Assembly: GCA_944393215.1 (NCBI GenBank) | Contig: CALXZL010000006.1 | Span: 1-64,000, forward strand | Source: an uncultured Alphaproteobacteria bacterium | GTDB taxonomy: Bacteria > Pseudomonadota > Alphaproteobacteria > RF32 > CAG-239 | Direction of reading: 5' to 3' | DNA length: 64,000 bases | Part shown: positions 49,284 to 59,300 of the stretch, piece after piece | Layout: each line of letters starts with the position of its first letter | Position numbering within the stretch: the first letter of the stretch is position 1 | Made by a program: the position numbers and the translations under genes | The notes under the pieces: generated by a model | Told to the model about the DNA's origin: nothing | What the model saw: the letters and a program-made list of their open reading frames with translations, nothing else | Database searches by the model: none

Positions 49284-51705
49284 TACCGATTTTTTTGATA
49301 TATTTGTGCAAGGATTATCGAGCGTTGAAGTAATGGTCGCTTTTATCGGCTTTATTTCAGCGGCGGCATTTGCCGGCTTTTGGGCAACCAAATTCGGACA
49401 TTTGGTTTTGCCGCAACCTCGAGAATCACGAGTGTCAGACTTTTTGCCGTTTAATAAAATGTTATCAGACGGCATTACAATCAAATGCTATAATAATTCA
49501 TTGGTCAGGGTATTCAAAGTAGAAGGTGTGGATTTGGCTTTTGCCAATGAAGAAAAAGTATTATCCATGCATGAAGCGCGCAAATCATGGATAGACGGGA
49601 TGTCTGATTTGCAGGTAACATGTCGAGTTATTACGTTACGCGAGAGAATACCGCTGGAAGAAGATGCCGGAGATTTCGGCAATCAGCTATTGGAACAAGT
49701 ATCGCAAGTCTGGGCACACAATATCGACAGAGTTTTTTCCAATACACACTACATAATATTGTCGGTTCCGGATCGACAAGATGCCTTAAAAGATTTAAAC
49801 TATGCATCGCAAGCTTTGTTGGCAACCTTAAATGATTATGGCGTCAAAACCATGTATGAAACACCGGACAGCCCGGCAACAGATAGCCCTTTATATGTAT
49901 TTTCCAGAATATGCAGCCCGATTTCTAAGCCCATGCCGAAGATCAGAAATTCGGAAGGGGCAATGCTTAATCAAATGTTGACGGCAGATCACATCCACTT
50001 TACCGGAGAAAACGGAATAATCCGGTTTTTCTCGGGGGATCAAGAGTGCTTCGAAATAACTATGGGAATACGAACGTCCGGAGACTATATGGATGAAGCC
50101 ATGATAGCCTCTTTATTGGCAATAGACTGCGAGTTAACATTGCTCCATAATATAAAACCGATATTTCGCTCTCATGCCCGAGCTTTGTTGATGCAACAAC
50201 AAAAAATGGCGGGAATAACCAGTTTTTCTCCGGAAGTTATAGAACAATATAGTGTGGCATTATCTTCGATTGAAGATAGTGATGCCAACTATCAAGCCTT
50301 AACCGAATATGCCATGTCGGTAATAATTCGCGGTCAGAGTATTGACGAGGTTGAATTTGGAGAAAGCGAAGTCCAAAGAATATGCCGTTTATTCAGTGTA
50401 ACGCCGGTAAGAGAAGGCTGGGTTTGTGAAGCCACGTTTTTTAATCAGTTCCCGACCTATGATACTTATCCTCGGACATATAGATATTTGTCTCGTGTTG
50501 TTGCTACCGCCATATGTTTTGATAAGCCGTCTGAAGGTTTCAGTAAATCCGACTGGGGAAAAGGAGCCATCAGCATATTCAGAACGACCTCGGGTTCACC
50601 CTATCGTTTCCAATTTCACGTATCTTCGGAAGAAGCTGCCGTTGCGCACTGTTGTATTATCGGACCGACCGGACAAGGTAAAACAACCTTGCTGACATTT
50701 TTGGCAGGACAAGCCATGCGCCACCATGATCTAAAAGTGTTTTTCTTTGATAGACACCGAGGTGCAGAAATCTTTACCAGGTCAATCGGCGGGGCATACA
50801 TCGGTTTTGACGGCGATGAAAAAAATGTGTCCTTAAACCCGTTTGACTGCGAAAATATTCCCAATAACAGAGCCTTTTTACGTCGCTGGTTAAAAGCAAT
50901 CACCATGGTTGATGATGCTTTGGCAGAAAAAGAGATAGCCCGAGCCGTAACCACGGCATTTGATTATCTTCGTCCGGAAGAAAGAATTATGAAAAATTTA
51001 TATAAGAGCTGTTTTTCACCGACGGGAAACATGCGCCGCGAGTTGTTCAAGTGGGTTAATCCGGATCAATACGGTAATATTTTCAATGCCGATACGGATA
51101 GTTTGGACTTAAAAAGCAAACGATTTATGGCATTTGACTTTACCCATATTTTTGAAGATGAAACTCTGGCTCCGGCAGTAATCAGCTACATTATGCACCG
51201 AATTATGTCAGAAACCGGAGATGCCGGTATTCCTGCCTTGATTATGATAGATGAAACAGCGCCGATGTTAAAACACCCGATGTTTAGAGATTATTTCATC
51301 ATTGGCTTGCAAGAAGGACGTAAAAAAAGACAAGCTTACTTATGTGCGTTTCAACAGCCAAGCATTATAGATAAATTAGGCGTCGGTGAAGTTATTCGCG
51401 GACAATGTCAAACCGTGTTATTTTTCCGCAATCCTCAAGCCCAGCTTGAAGATTATGCCAACTGGAATTTAACGCAAAGTGAGCTCGATTTCATATTTGG
51501 TCGAAGCTATCGCGATTTCCCGTACGCAATTTTATTATCTCGCCCGGCAACCGGAGAATCAGTGATATTAGATGTCGATTTGAGCGGATTAGGCGTATAT
51601 CTGAAGCTGTATAATTCGGGCAGAAAAAATGTTTTATTGGTTGAAGAATTAATAAAAGAATATGGTGAAGACAACTTTGTTACAAAATATTTAAATATTG
51701 CGTAA
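49273..51705 (+). CDS. virB4: VirB4 T4SS ATPase
   Basis: An 810-residue T4SS motor ATPase of the VirB4/TrbE/CagE family. The N-terminal half has SDFLPFNKMLSDGITIKCYN and the CagE-like region; Walker A is IIGPTGQGKTTLLTFLAGQA near residue 460; then FFDRHRGAEIFTRSIGGAYI and SLNPFD; Walker B is ALIMIDETAPMLKH near residue 656; AFQQPSIIDKLG and QCQTVLFFRNPQ follow. VirB4 energises pilus assembly and substrate transfer. The TTG start at 49273 has AGGGG 8 bp upstream and overlaps virB3; an ATG at 49333 is the alternative. Confidence 0.93.
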   Translation: MHPSTDFFDIFVQGLSSVEVMVAFIGFISAAAFAGFWATKFGHLVLPQPRESRVSDFLPFNKMLSDGITIKCYNNSLVRVFKVEGVDLAFANEEKVLSMHEARKSWIDGMSDLQVTCRVITLRERIPLEEDAGDFGNQLLEQVSQVWAHNIDRVFSNTHYIILSVPDRQDALKDLNYASQALLATLNDYGVKTMYETPDSPATDSPLYVFSRICSPISKPMPKIRNSEGAMLNQMLTADHIHFTGENGIIRFFSGDQECFEITMGIRTSGDYMDEAMIASLLAIDCELTLLHNIKPIFRSHARALLMQQQKMAGITSFSPEVIEQYSVALSSIEDSDANYQALTEYAMSVIIRGQSIDEVEFGESEVQRICRLFSVTPVREGWVCEATFFNQFPTYDTYPRTYRYLSRVVATAICFDKPSEGFSKSDWGKGAISIFRTTSGSPYRFQFHVSSEEAAVAHCCIIGPTGQGKTTLLTFLAGQAMRHHDLKVFFFDRHRGAEIFTRSIGGAYIGFDGDEKNVSLNPFDCENIPNNRAFLRRWLKAITMVDDALAEKEIARAVTTAFDYLRPEERIMKNLYKSCFSPTGNMRRELFKWVNPDQYGNIFNADTDSLDLKSKRFMAFDFTHIFEDETLAPAVISYIMHRIMSETGDAGIPALIMIDETAPMLKHPMFRDYFIIGLQEGRKKRQAYLCAFQQPSIIDKLGVGEVIRGQCQTVLFFRNPQAQLEDYANWNLTQSELDFIFGRSYRDFPYAILLSRPATGESVILDVDLSGLGVYLKLYNSGRKNVLLVEELIKEYGEDNFVTKYLNIA

Positions 51706-51783
51706 GAGCAATATTTTAGATTTAATAATAAGAGATTTTTTGGTATACTGAAATTATATCAAATTATTAATCGGAGGTGGAAC

Positions 51784-52740
51784 ATGAGTACATTTCGCAA
51801 AATATTATCAGCACTTTTTATAAGTGTATTTATCATTTCTGTTTCACCGCAGCCGAGTTATGGATTCGGCATTCCGTCCATAGATGTTCAAGGGCTTGTT
51901 CAAGCCGTAAAAAGAGCAATCACTGATGTCCAAAATTCATCCCAATTAGCATGGGCGACCAAAGCTGCCAAAAATGTGCAAGGAGCACTGGGCAAATTTA
52001 ATGAAGCGATGAACGGCTTTATTAAAAATAATATATTGGCGCGTGTTGAAGATTTAAAAAAAGCCAAAGAAAAATATGAAAAGAAATGGGAAGCGGCTAA
52101 AAACAATAAATGGGTTAAAAAAGGTATGGAAGTCGTTGACAAGGTCAAAGAAGGCGTAGAACTTGCCAAACGAGGAAAGGCTCTCTTAGATGAAGCAGAA
52201 GCCATAAAAAAACAAGCAGATCAATTAATCAGTGATGCAAAGGCATCAATAGAAGAAGGTAAAAGATTAATATCTGAAGCAGACAAATTAAAGAATGATG
52301 CGAAAAAGATGGCTTCAGATGCAATAGAATATGCCAGCGAAGGTCCAAAATTGTTGAAGGAAGGAAAAGATTTACTGGCAGAGGCAGAAGACTTGTTTGC
52401 TCAAGCCAAAGCCGTAGCAAATACCAAAAGTAAGGAAGAAGTTGATGCCATGCTTAAAATGGCAGAAGACAAGAAGAAGGAAGCAGAAGATTTAGTGAAA
52501 AAAGGCGAAAAATGGATTAATGATGCCAAGCAATTTGAAAATGAATCTAAAGAACTAGAGAAGAGAGCAAAAAAATTGGTAGACGACGGAGAGGCGCTCC
52601 TTGATAAAGCCGATGAATATAAGAAAAGAGCTGAAAATCTTTATAAACAAGCAGAAGCTTTAATTAAGAAAGGAGAAGCTTTGATGAAAGATGTCGGAAG
52701 TTTTGTAAGCGGAAATAAAGATAAAGAAGAGAAAAAATAG
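51784..52740 (+). CDS. Exported LEA-like repetitive coiled-coil protein
   Basis: A 318-residue exported protein of unknown function. Signal peptide ILSALFISVFIISVSPQPSYG ends near residue 27. From about residue 100 the chain is nearly all helix with degenerate 11-residue periodicity and recurring A-E/D-x-L-x-K-x-A-x motifs (KGEKWINDAKQFENESKELE, KALLDEAEAIKKQADQLISD, AENLYKQAEALIKKGEALMK). This resembles LEA-type or apolipoprotein-like amphipathic helices, which would lie along a membrane or form long rods. It is the first of a block of coiled-coil proteins between virB4 and virB8. GGAGGT precedes the ATG. Not recognised as a T4SS component. Confidence 0.72.
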   Translation: MSTFRKILSALFISVFIISVSPQPSYGFGIPSIDVQGLVQAVKRAITDVQNSSQLAWATKAAKNVQGALGKFNEAMNGFIKNNILARVEDLKKAKEKYEKKWEAAKNNKWVKKGMEVVDKVKEGVELAKRGKALLDEAEAIKKQADQLISDAKASIEEGKRLISEADKLKNDAKKMASDAIEYASEGPKLLKEGKDLLAEAEDLFAQAKAVANTKSKEEVDAMLKMAEDKKKEAEDLVKKGEKWINDAKQFENESKELEKRAKKLVDDGEALLDKADEYKKRAENLYKQAEALIKKGEALMKDVGSFVSGNKDKEEKK

Positions 52741-52751
52741 GAGGATAAAAA

Positions 52752-53771
52752 ATGAGTAAAATGACAAGAATAAAACTTCTGAAAAGCAGTTTATATGGCA
52801 TATTTTTCTCTTCTCTGCTTGTAAGCAGCGGATATGCCGCTACAATAGCCGAATTACAGGCACGGGCAGCTAAACTTGAAACGGAAGTTTCATCGGTAGG
52901 GAAGCAAAGTCAACAAATTGAGGAACAATTAAACAAAATAGAAGAAGAATATCAAGAAGAGATATCCATAGCTAAAGAAAATCCGCAAGGAGTAGATGCC
53001 TATGATGCTAAAATTGCTGCAGCAAAAGCTAAAAAAGAACAAACGCAAAAGGCTGAAGTAAAAGAAGAGACAGTAGAAGAAACAATAAAAGAAGAAACAG
53101 AAAAAGCTACACCGTCATCGCCAAAGGAAAAGGTTGTTCCATATCCATTGGAAAGAAATCCACGTTATGTTGCGCCAAAAAACACAACTCGTGGAAGAAG
53201 ACCATTTACCAAAAGTGATAATGATTATTTAAAATCAGAAATACACTATGCACAAAGAAACGGCACAGAAGAATTGTCTTTTGCAAAAGAAGAAGCAGTA
53301 CAAGCCTATGTCGGAACAACCGAAGAAAATGTTTTTGTCTTTTCTGATAATTTAGCCAATTATTGTAAATTTGATACGACCAGTTTGGATAAAATGACAG
53401 AGTGTCTGAACAGTATCCTCTCGAAAAGAGCTGAAGGTACGCAAAGTGCCAAAGGGCAAATGAACGAGCTGTTTCAAGAATCATTAATAGATACCACAAC
53501 ACATGCCATAGCAGATGCGGCAAGGTTTAAAAATGATTCGTCAGGATATGAAAAAGATGTATTATTACCATTGCAGGAAAAATCATCAAAAGCTACGGAT
53601 GAAAGGGGAGATATAGAAGTATTAACTTTAACGGAAATGGAAGCATTGAAGTTAAAGAATAAGTTATTGCAGATATATGCCACGCAGTTAGGTTTAGATG
53701 CGTTCAGAGATTTTGGCACATTTGAAGTCAATAACAGAGATTTAACCAACATTGATGAAGAAACAGAATAA
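52752..53771 (+). CDS. Exported coiled-coil protein of the T4SS block
   Basis: A 339-residue exported protein, unknown family. Signal peptide LKSSLYGIFFSSLLVSSGYA ends near residue 29. Residues about 30-70 are a coiled coil (ELQARAAKLETEVSSVGKQS, QIEEQLNKIEEEYQEEI); residues about 95-130 are Glu/Lys-rich and disordered. Residues about 145-300 are mixed helical (KSDNDYLKSEIHYAQRNGTE, a CKFDTTSLDKMTECLNSIL stretch with two Cys). It begins 11 bp after the previous gene with GAGG upstream, so it is in the same operon. Confidence 0.7.
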   Translation: MSKMTRIKLLKSSLYGIFFSSLLVSSGYAATIAELQARAAKLETEVSSVGKQSQQIEEQLNKIEEEYQEEISIAKENPQGVDAYDAKIAAAKAKKEQTQKAEVKEETVEETIKEETEKATPSSPKEKVVPYPLERNPRYVAPKNTTRGRRPFTKSDNDYLKSEIHYAQRNGTEELSFAKEEAVQAYVGTTEENVFVFSDNLANYCKFDTTSLDKMTECLNSILSKRAEGTQSAKGQMNELFQESLIDTTTHAIADAARFKNDSSGYEKDVLLPLQEKSSKATDERGDIEVLTLTEMEALKLKNKLLQIYATQLGLDAFRDFGTFEVNNRDLTNIDEETE

Positions 53772-53798
53772 CAGAGCGGATGGAAAAGGGAGAAAATC

Positions 53799-54524
53799 AT
53801 GAAGACCTCCTTTAAAATAGTATTAATGATTATATTTACCGGAAGTTTAACGATTTCTTCCGCACATGCCTTTTTTCCGATACCAGTTCCGCTAATCGGA
53901 ACCGATATAGCAAATAATGCTGCCGATTTAGTCGAAAATTTAAATGCCATTGGGGAACAGGTTGAACAAGTAGAAGCGACAATCCAGAAAACAATAGAAG
54001 AAGTAAAATCGGGTAGTTTTGGTTTTGATGCGATCAAAAGTTATACCGAGACATTAAAAAAGATAGATGTATCGAGATTGATTCCCAAAACCCAAGCTCC
54101 ATCAAAATTAGCAGAAAATATAAATGATCCGGATAAAGCCTCAGCGGCGGTAGAAGAGGTATATTTGAGCAGTTTTTCCGAAGAAGGCAATCATATGGAA
54201 CAAGCAAAGAAAAACCGCCAAAAACAGATAGAATTATTACAAATGAACGTTTCTGCAATGTATGCACATGCCTTGGCAACGCGCGTCAATTTAGCGCAGG
54301 AAAGAGAATTACCGGAAACAACACTGGAAAGTGAAAACACGCGAGAAATAATACAAGGTAATCGAGCCATGGCAGAAAAGATAGTCAAAAGGTTAAATGA
54401 TATTGTCTTTATGGAATCACAAATTAATGAATATAAAGCAACACAAATAATGACAAAGATTACTTTAGATTCGCAAACGGCGGCAGAAAGACAAGCCTCC
54501 TCAACGCAAGGAGATAATCAATGA
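53799..54524 (+). CDS. VirB5-like exported T4SS protein
   Basis: A 241-residue protein with a VirB5-like layout. The signal peptide SFKIVLMIIFTGSLTISSAHA is followed by FFPIPVPLIGTDIANNAADL. Long helices come next: VENLNAIGEQVEQVEATIQK, MEQAKKNRQKQIELLQMNVS and VFMESQINEYKATQIMTKIT. VirB5 proteins begin with such a GIPVxD-like segment, then paired helices, and end with a Gln/Ala-rich helix; they are minor pilus-tip components. The similarity is in pattern, not strong identity. It is coupled to the next gene by ATGA. Confidence 0.55.
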   Translation: MKTSFKIVLMIIFTGSLTISSAHAFFPIPVPLIGTDIANNAADLVENLNAIGEQVEQVEATIQKTIEEVKSGSFGFDAIKSYTETLKKIDVSRLIPKTQAPSKLAENINDPDKASAAVEEVYLSSFSEEGNHMEQAKKNRQKQIELLQMNVSAMYAHALATRVNLAQERELPETTLESENTREIIQGNRAMAEKIVKRLNDIVFMESQINEYKATQIMTKITLDSQTAAERQASSTQGDNQ

Positions 54525-55693
54525 GAAGAATATTAAGTGCATTGATTTTGAGTATATTTATTACGTTGGGGACAACAGCGCCCGCATCGGCATGGCTTTT
54601 GATGAAATTGTCAAACATGGCGGAAGATGTTACGACAACGGTAACAAAGATAGGAAAAAAAGCACAAAACTTATTGGACAAAGCAGGAAACTGGACGGTT
54701 GTCAAGACAATAGGAAAAGGTTTTGCCGAAGCACGTACCTGGATAAAAAATAATGTCAGCAAATTAAAATCATTTGCAGATGAAGTAAAAGCAGACGTAG
54801 ATGCATATAAGAAAATATATGAGGAAAGCAAAAAAATCTATGATGAAAACATGGGTGGTTATTTGAAGGTAGCCGCAGACATAAAAGCACTGCAAGCCAG
54901 TTATGATTCAATACAGTTAAAAATAAAAGAAGTAGAAACCTCGTTTAAGGCACAGATTGAAGCCCAAAAAACAACAATTTCGGGGCAAATTGACGCCTGT
55001 ACTGAAAATATGTCAAATTTGAAAAAATTGATTGATGAAAATTCAATCGATAAAGAAGCCTATGAAAAAGAATATAATCAGTGGAATGAGAAACAAAAAC
55101 AATTAGTTAAGCAAATAGATGATTTGGATGTGGTTGCTCAAAAGGAACTGGATTCAATGCTCAACACATATAAAAATGAATTATCAACAGTAAAATCACA
55201 GCTGAGCCAGCTCAAGGCCGATTTAAGCAAATTGGCAGGTCTGTCGGATGAAGAACAAAGTGATGAAGATGCACTGTTAAATACGGCAAATTTATATTTT
55301 CTGCAATATGACGAAGAATTAAGCCCCAAGCGTCAAGATGCGATAAGATATAATCGATTAAAAGAGAGAAGAGAAAGCATAATAAACGGCTATAGTAAAG
55401 CGCTGTCAAAAATTCCGGAGTATGTAACCAAAGATGATGAAACGGAAGATTTGGGGTATAACGGATCCACTATGGATACAACGGCGGGAGCCTGGGGTGT
55501 TGCGGCACAATTACAGATAGACAACGTAAAAGCATTGAGTACGCTGGCACACTTATTGGTCTATGATTTAAAACGCCAAACAGCGGTAGAAATGTCTAAT
55601 TTAACTTTTTATAAGTTGCAGAAGGAACAAAAGAATATAGCGGAATTTACACTGGATGATTATGTTTATAAAAAGAAAGGAGGTAATAAATAA
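54521..55693 (+). CDS. Exported coiled-coil protein of the T4SS block
   Basis: A 390-residue exported protein without a recognised family. Signal peptide ILSALILSIFITLGTTAPASA ends near residue 23. The mature chain is mainly helical with a long coiled coil from about residue 70 to 250: VKADVDAYKKIYEESKKIYD, SYDSIQLKIKEVETSFKAQI, LKKLIDENSIDKEAYEKEYN and LSTVKSQLSQLKADLSKLAG. The end MSNLTFYKLQKEQKNIAEFT follows a region with aromatic residues. It overlaps both neighbours (ATGA before, TAATG after), so the block is one tightly coupled operon. Confidence 0.7.
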   Translation: MRRILSALILSIFITLGTTAPASAWLLMKLSNMAEDVTTTVTKIGKKAQNLLDKAGNWTVVKTIGKGFAEARTWIKNNVSKLKSFADEVKADVDAYKKIYEESKKIYDENMGGYLKVAADIKALQASYDSIQLKIKEVETSFKAQIEAQKTTISGQIDACTENMSNLKKLIDENSIDKEAYEKEYNQWNEKQKQLVKQIDDLDVVAQKELDSMLNTYKNELSTVKSQLSQLKADLSKLAGLSDEEQSDEDALLNTANLYFLQYDEELSPKRQDAIRYNRLKERRESIINGYSKALSKIPEYVTKDDETEDLGYNGSTMDTTAGAWGVAAQLQIDNVKALSTLAHLLVYDLKRQTAVEMSNLTFYKLQKEQKNIAEFTLDDYVYKKKGGNK

Positions 55694-56355
55694 TGAAAAA
55701 AATATATATAAAAATAATTATCTTCTTTGGCTTAATCATATCATTGGGTATTATTTCTCATCCCAAAGACGCCGTAGCCTTTATTGATCCGGGAAGTTTA
55801 ACGACGCAAGTACCGAATACGGTAGCATCCGTTGCCAATAAAGTGACAACATATGCCAATAAAGCCATAAAAATGACCTTACAGGCATACAAATCGATAG
55901 AAGATTTCTTTAAGAATTTATTCAGCCGTAAAAAGACTAAAATACCGGGTACCAAGAAAATAAAGAAGAGTAAAGTCGCCGATATAACGGATGAGGAGTC
56001 AATAAGAAACGCCTTTCCAAAGTTATTTTTCCGTTATCCGTCCAATGAGCCGGATGATCAGCTTGGTTACAAGCATGAAGGGCAAGAGTTTTTTGAAGAT
56101 ACAATGATAGAAGCCTTCACGGCAGTAAGAGAATTAGAAAAAAAGCTGACGGAAATTGACACGCAAATAGTAGAAGCGGAAGAAAAATATACACAAGCAG
56201 ATGATTTAAATGGCGGATTATATAATAAATATATGATATCAGCCACAACGGATCAGATTTTAATAATTATACAAGAACTTGTAGCCATAAAGTCACAGAT
56301 GACGGCGGCATATGCGGTTCACGGAGAAGTCGAACCGTTGTATATAGAAGAATAA
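55693..56355 (+). CDS. Exported protein of the T4SS block
   Basis: A 220-residue exported protein of unknown family. Signal peptide IKIIIFFGLIISLGIISHPK precedes DAVAFIDPGS. The mature N-terminus TTQVPNTVASVANKVTTYAN is followed by a basic linker FSRKKTKIPGTKKIKKSKV, then ITDEESIRNAFPKLFFRYPS and a helical end. It may act near VirB4 or VirB8 in the periplasm, but no motif proves this. AAAGGAGG precedes the start, which overlaps the previous stop. Confidence 0.65.
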   Translation: MKKIYIKIIIFFGLIISLGIISHPKDAVAFIDPGSLTTQVPNTVASVANKVTTYANKAIKMTLQAYKSIEDFFKNLFSRKKTKIPGTKKIKKSKVADITDEESIRNAFPKLFFRYPSNEPDDQLGYKHEGQEFFEDTMIEAFTAVRELEKKLTEIDTQIVEAEEKYTQADDLNGGLYNKYMISATTDQILIIIQELVAIKSQMTAAYAVHGEVEPLYIEE

Positions 56356-56376
56356 ATATTATTTGGGAGAATGATC

Positions 56377-59300
56377 ATGAAGGAGCTTAAAAGGATAAAA
56401 GTTATACAACAAGCCATCAGTTTGTTTATAGCCGGTTTTTTTGCCTGCGGAGCATCAGCACAAGAGAGTTATTCTCCTTTTTACAGCGGCGCCGAAAACA
56501 GCAAGACATCTGCGCAACAAAGCACGTCAAGTGCCCCCAAAATGAGCAGTATTCTAAACATAGAAGACTCTCAGCCGACACAAGAGACGCACCCGTTTTC
56601 CGGTTCAGAAGAAACAATGGAGGAGTTAGATAAGTTAGAGCCCATTAATACAAATTTAAAAGCAGCGGTAGATGCGCATAATTTGATAAACAGATTGAGA
56701 GGTTATAAGAATATTCAGAAACAATACAATAACATGGTAAAATTACATGATCGCTCAGTCGAATTATTACAAAATTCGGAACAATGCACCATAGATTATA
56801 TGAGCAGATATTTTAAAGATCCGATAAAAGTTTGGTCGGGACGAGACATGAGTGCCACTCCGCAAAATCATGATCTGAGACAAGGTCTTTCCGCATGGGC
56901 GGTAGCAATGTTTGAAACAGCAAAATCGGCAGAGGTATCTCCGATAGATATAGATGATGTAGTCAGCGTAGATTTACAAACAAAAGATACGGTAGATGAA
57001 GACGGTAATGTTTTGGAAGTAGAGTCAACAATCAACAGCAGTACCAGCACGGTTGGTATTGAAGTTGCGGAAATGGGAGAAGAAAATAATCTTGAAACCA
57101 TAGGAGCCCAAAGTACAAAACAAGTTGAGAATTTAGATGCCCAAACCGGAGGGGTATACTTCAAAGAGCCCAGCCGACAAGAAGAATTAGAAGCCGAAGA
57201 TCGAAAAACCGATTTAATGACCAAAGATATAGGTGCCGAAGTTGCTATATGGATGGCAGATTATTTAGCCGGCTATACAACAAGTCAAGGTCCGGAGTGG
57301 AACGGAGGAGATTTGGGCGGAGTCAAACAAAGATTTCCGGTATGGACGGATCAGAAAACATTTTATGGTCAATATTTGATAAGAAAATACAAACATATAA
57401 AGCAGTATATAAAAGATTACAGAGTTCCGGAAGACGTAAGAAAAAGAATAGCGGATAAGGTTTTTGAACGTCAGGAAGAATATATGGATGAAGCGGAAAA
57501 ACAAATAACACAGGCAGCTGTTAATGCCCGTTTGACGGCGCTTGGAATTTATAATCAAGAGACGGCACAAACGCAAAAGAAATATGAAGAAACATCCACA
57601 ACAATCGAAGAAGAGCGAGATAAAACAACAAAACAACTCGACAAAGAATTAAAAGAAACTGTAGCGGTATATAACGCAGAGCAAGCGGAAGGAAACCAAA
57701 AACGCGATCAATATATGGAGCAAATAAGCGACATAAATACGGAAAACAGCAACTTATCACAAGAAATAAATGAATTAAAACAAGAAGTGAGCAATTATGA
57801 TACCTTGTTGGCGGACAGTGAGTTGACGGAAGAACAACGGACCGAATATGAAGAATTAAAAGCCGGGGTTCAAACCGAAATCAGCAATACGGAAGCCAAA
57901 ATACAAAGTCAAATTTCCGAAAGAGATAATTTACAAAAATTATATGATGAACAAACGGCATATGTCGCCCAAAAGCAACAAGAAAAGGCAGATTTTGAAA
58001 GTGATATTCAAACGAAAAAAGGTCAGGTCAATGATAAAGCGGCATATGAACAACAGGTTGCCTTAAATGAATATAATGCAAAGATAGCAAAGATAGAAAA
58101 AGAATATAAGGAAAAAATAGAAAGGATAGATGCCGCTGAAGTAGCCGCTAAAGCGACAATAGGAAGCAAGTCCATGGTAACGGCACAACAAATTATCGGA
58201 CAAACGGATTTGATAATAGAAGATGCCAAGCAGATTGCCTATGACAATACGGATAAGACTTTAGCGGCATTGAGAGCGCTGGGGGATGATTTGTATAGAG
58301 GACAAGCTCAAGCAACCATAGCATCATACCATCAGGCATTAATAGATACATTAAAAGGAAAAGAGGCTAATGTTGCCGGATTGGGATTAGAAGCAGCCGA
58401 TGCAAAAGTCAGAGATATAACCAATTTTAACGTAGACATAGTCATCAGCTCTTACATGGATGCGCAAATGCGAGAAATGTATTTAAGTAATTATCGCAAT
58501 TCCGTGCATAATACCACAATATTGCTGAGAATTCCGCTGTTTGATAAAATGCTGGAAGGCGTTTACACGGGAGTAGACAGTCAATATTTTGTAGGCTTGC
58601 ATCCGAAGGAGGGAGATTTTGCAGCCCCCAAAGCATTGCCTGATTATAATCTTCCGCCTTTAAGAGAATATGTAAGATTGGATTATATAGATTTGCAAAA
58701 TATAGGAAAAGACACGCCTAAAATGGAAGTAGGTAGATATAAGACCATAACGCTTCCGCTGGGAGGAACCAGGCGAGTATGGGAGAAGACGGAAAGCTTG
58801 CCGATTTCAATCATAGATAAAGAAAAATTCTTATCTTATGGAGGCAAGATACCGGAAATCTGGAAATTAATGTTGAAAGATAAAGCTTTTGTAGATAGCG
58901 AGTTTTATTTGACGGCAGATATGGATACGGAACCGGACGGAACCACACCGACGGAATATAATCCGTTGCAACTCGGTGCAGAAATGTCAACATTATACCG
59001 AGGAGGAGTATATCCTTGCGTATTAAAAAATATCAAAAGTGATAAAGGAACATGTACGGCATCCGGAGTAATTGATAACGGAACCGGGGTGGTAGATGTT
59101 GCCATAATAGATAAGGGCAAGACCAATTCTAATGAATATTTCATGAGCTTAAGTTTTGTTAAGGGAGAGAGACGGACACAATTATTGTCACAAGGTTTGC
59201 CGACCTGCCAAGAAGTATCAGCCAAATGCAAAACCAGGATAGGCATAACGGAAAATGGTATCGGGATAGTATCATCACCTTATTTAACCTTATTAAATAA

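Noticed and set aside
57265-57636. Antisense open frames under the 1,227-residue protein and the coiled-coil genes
   Set aside because: They arise from the charged, AT-rich codons of the real genes and have no start signals or recognisable domains.
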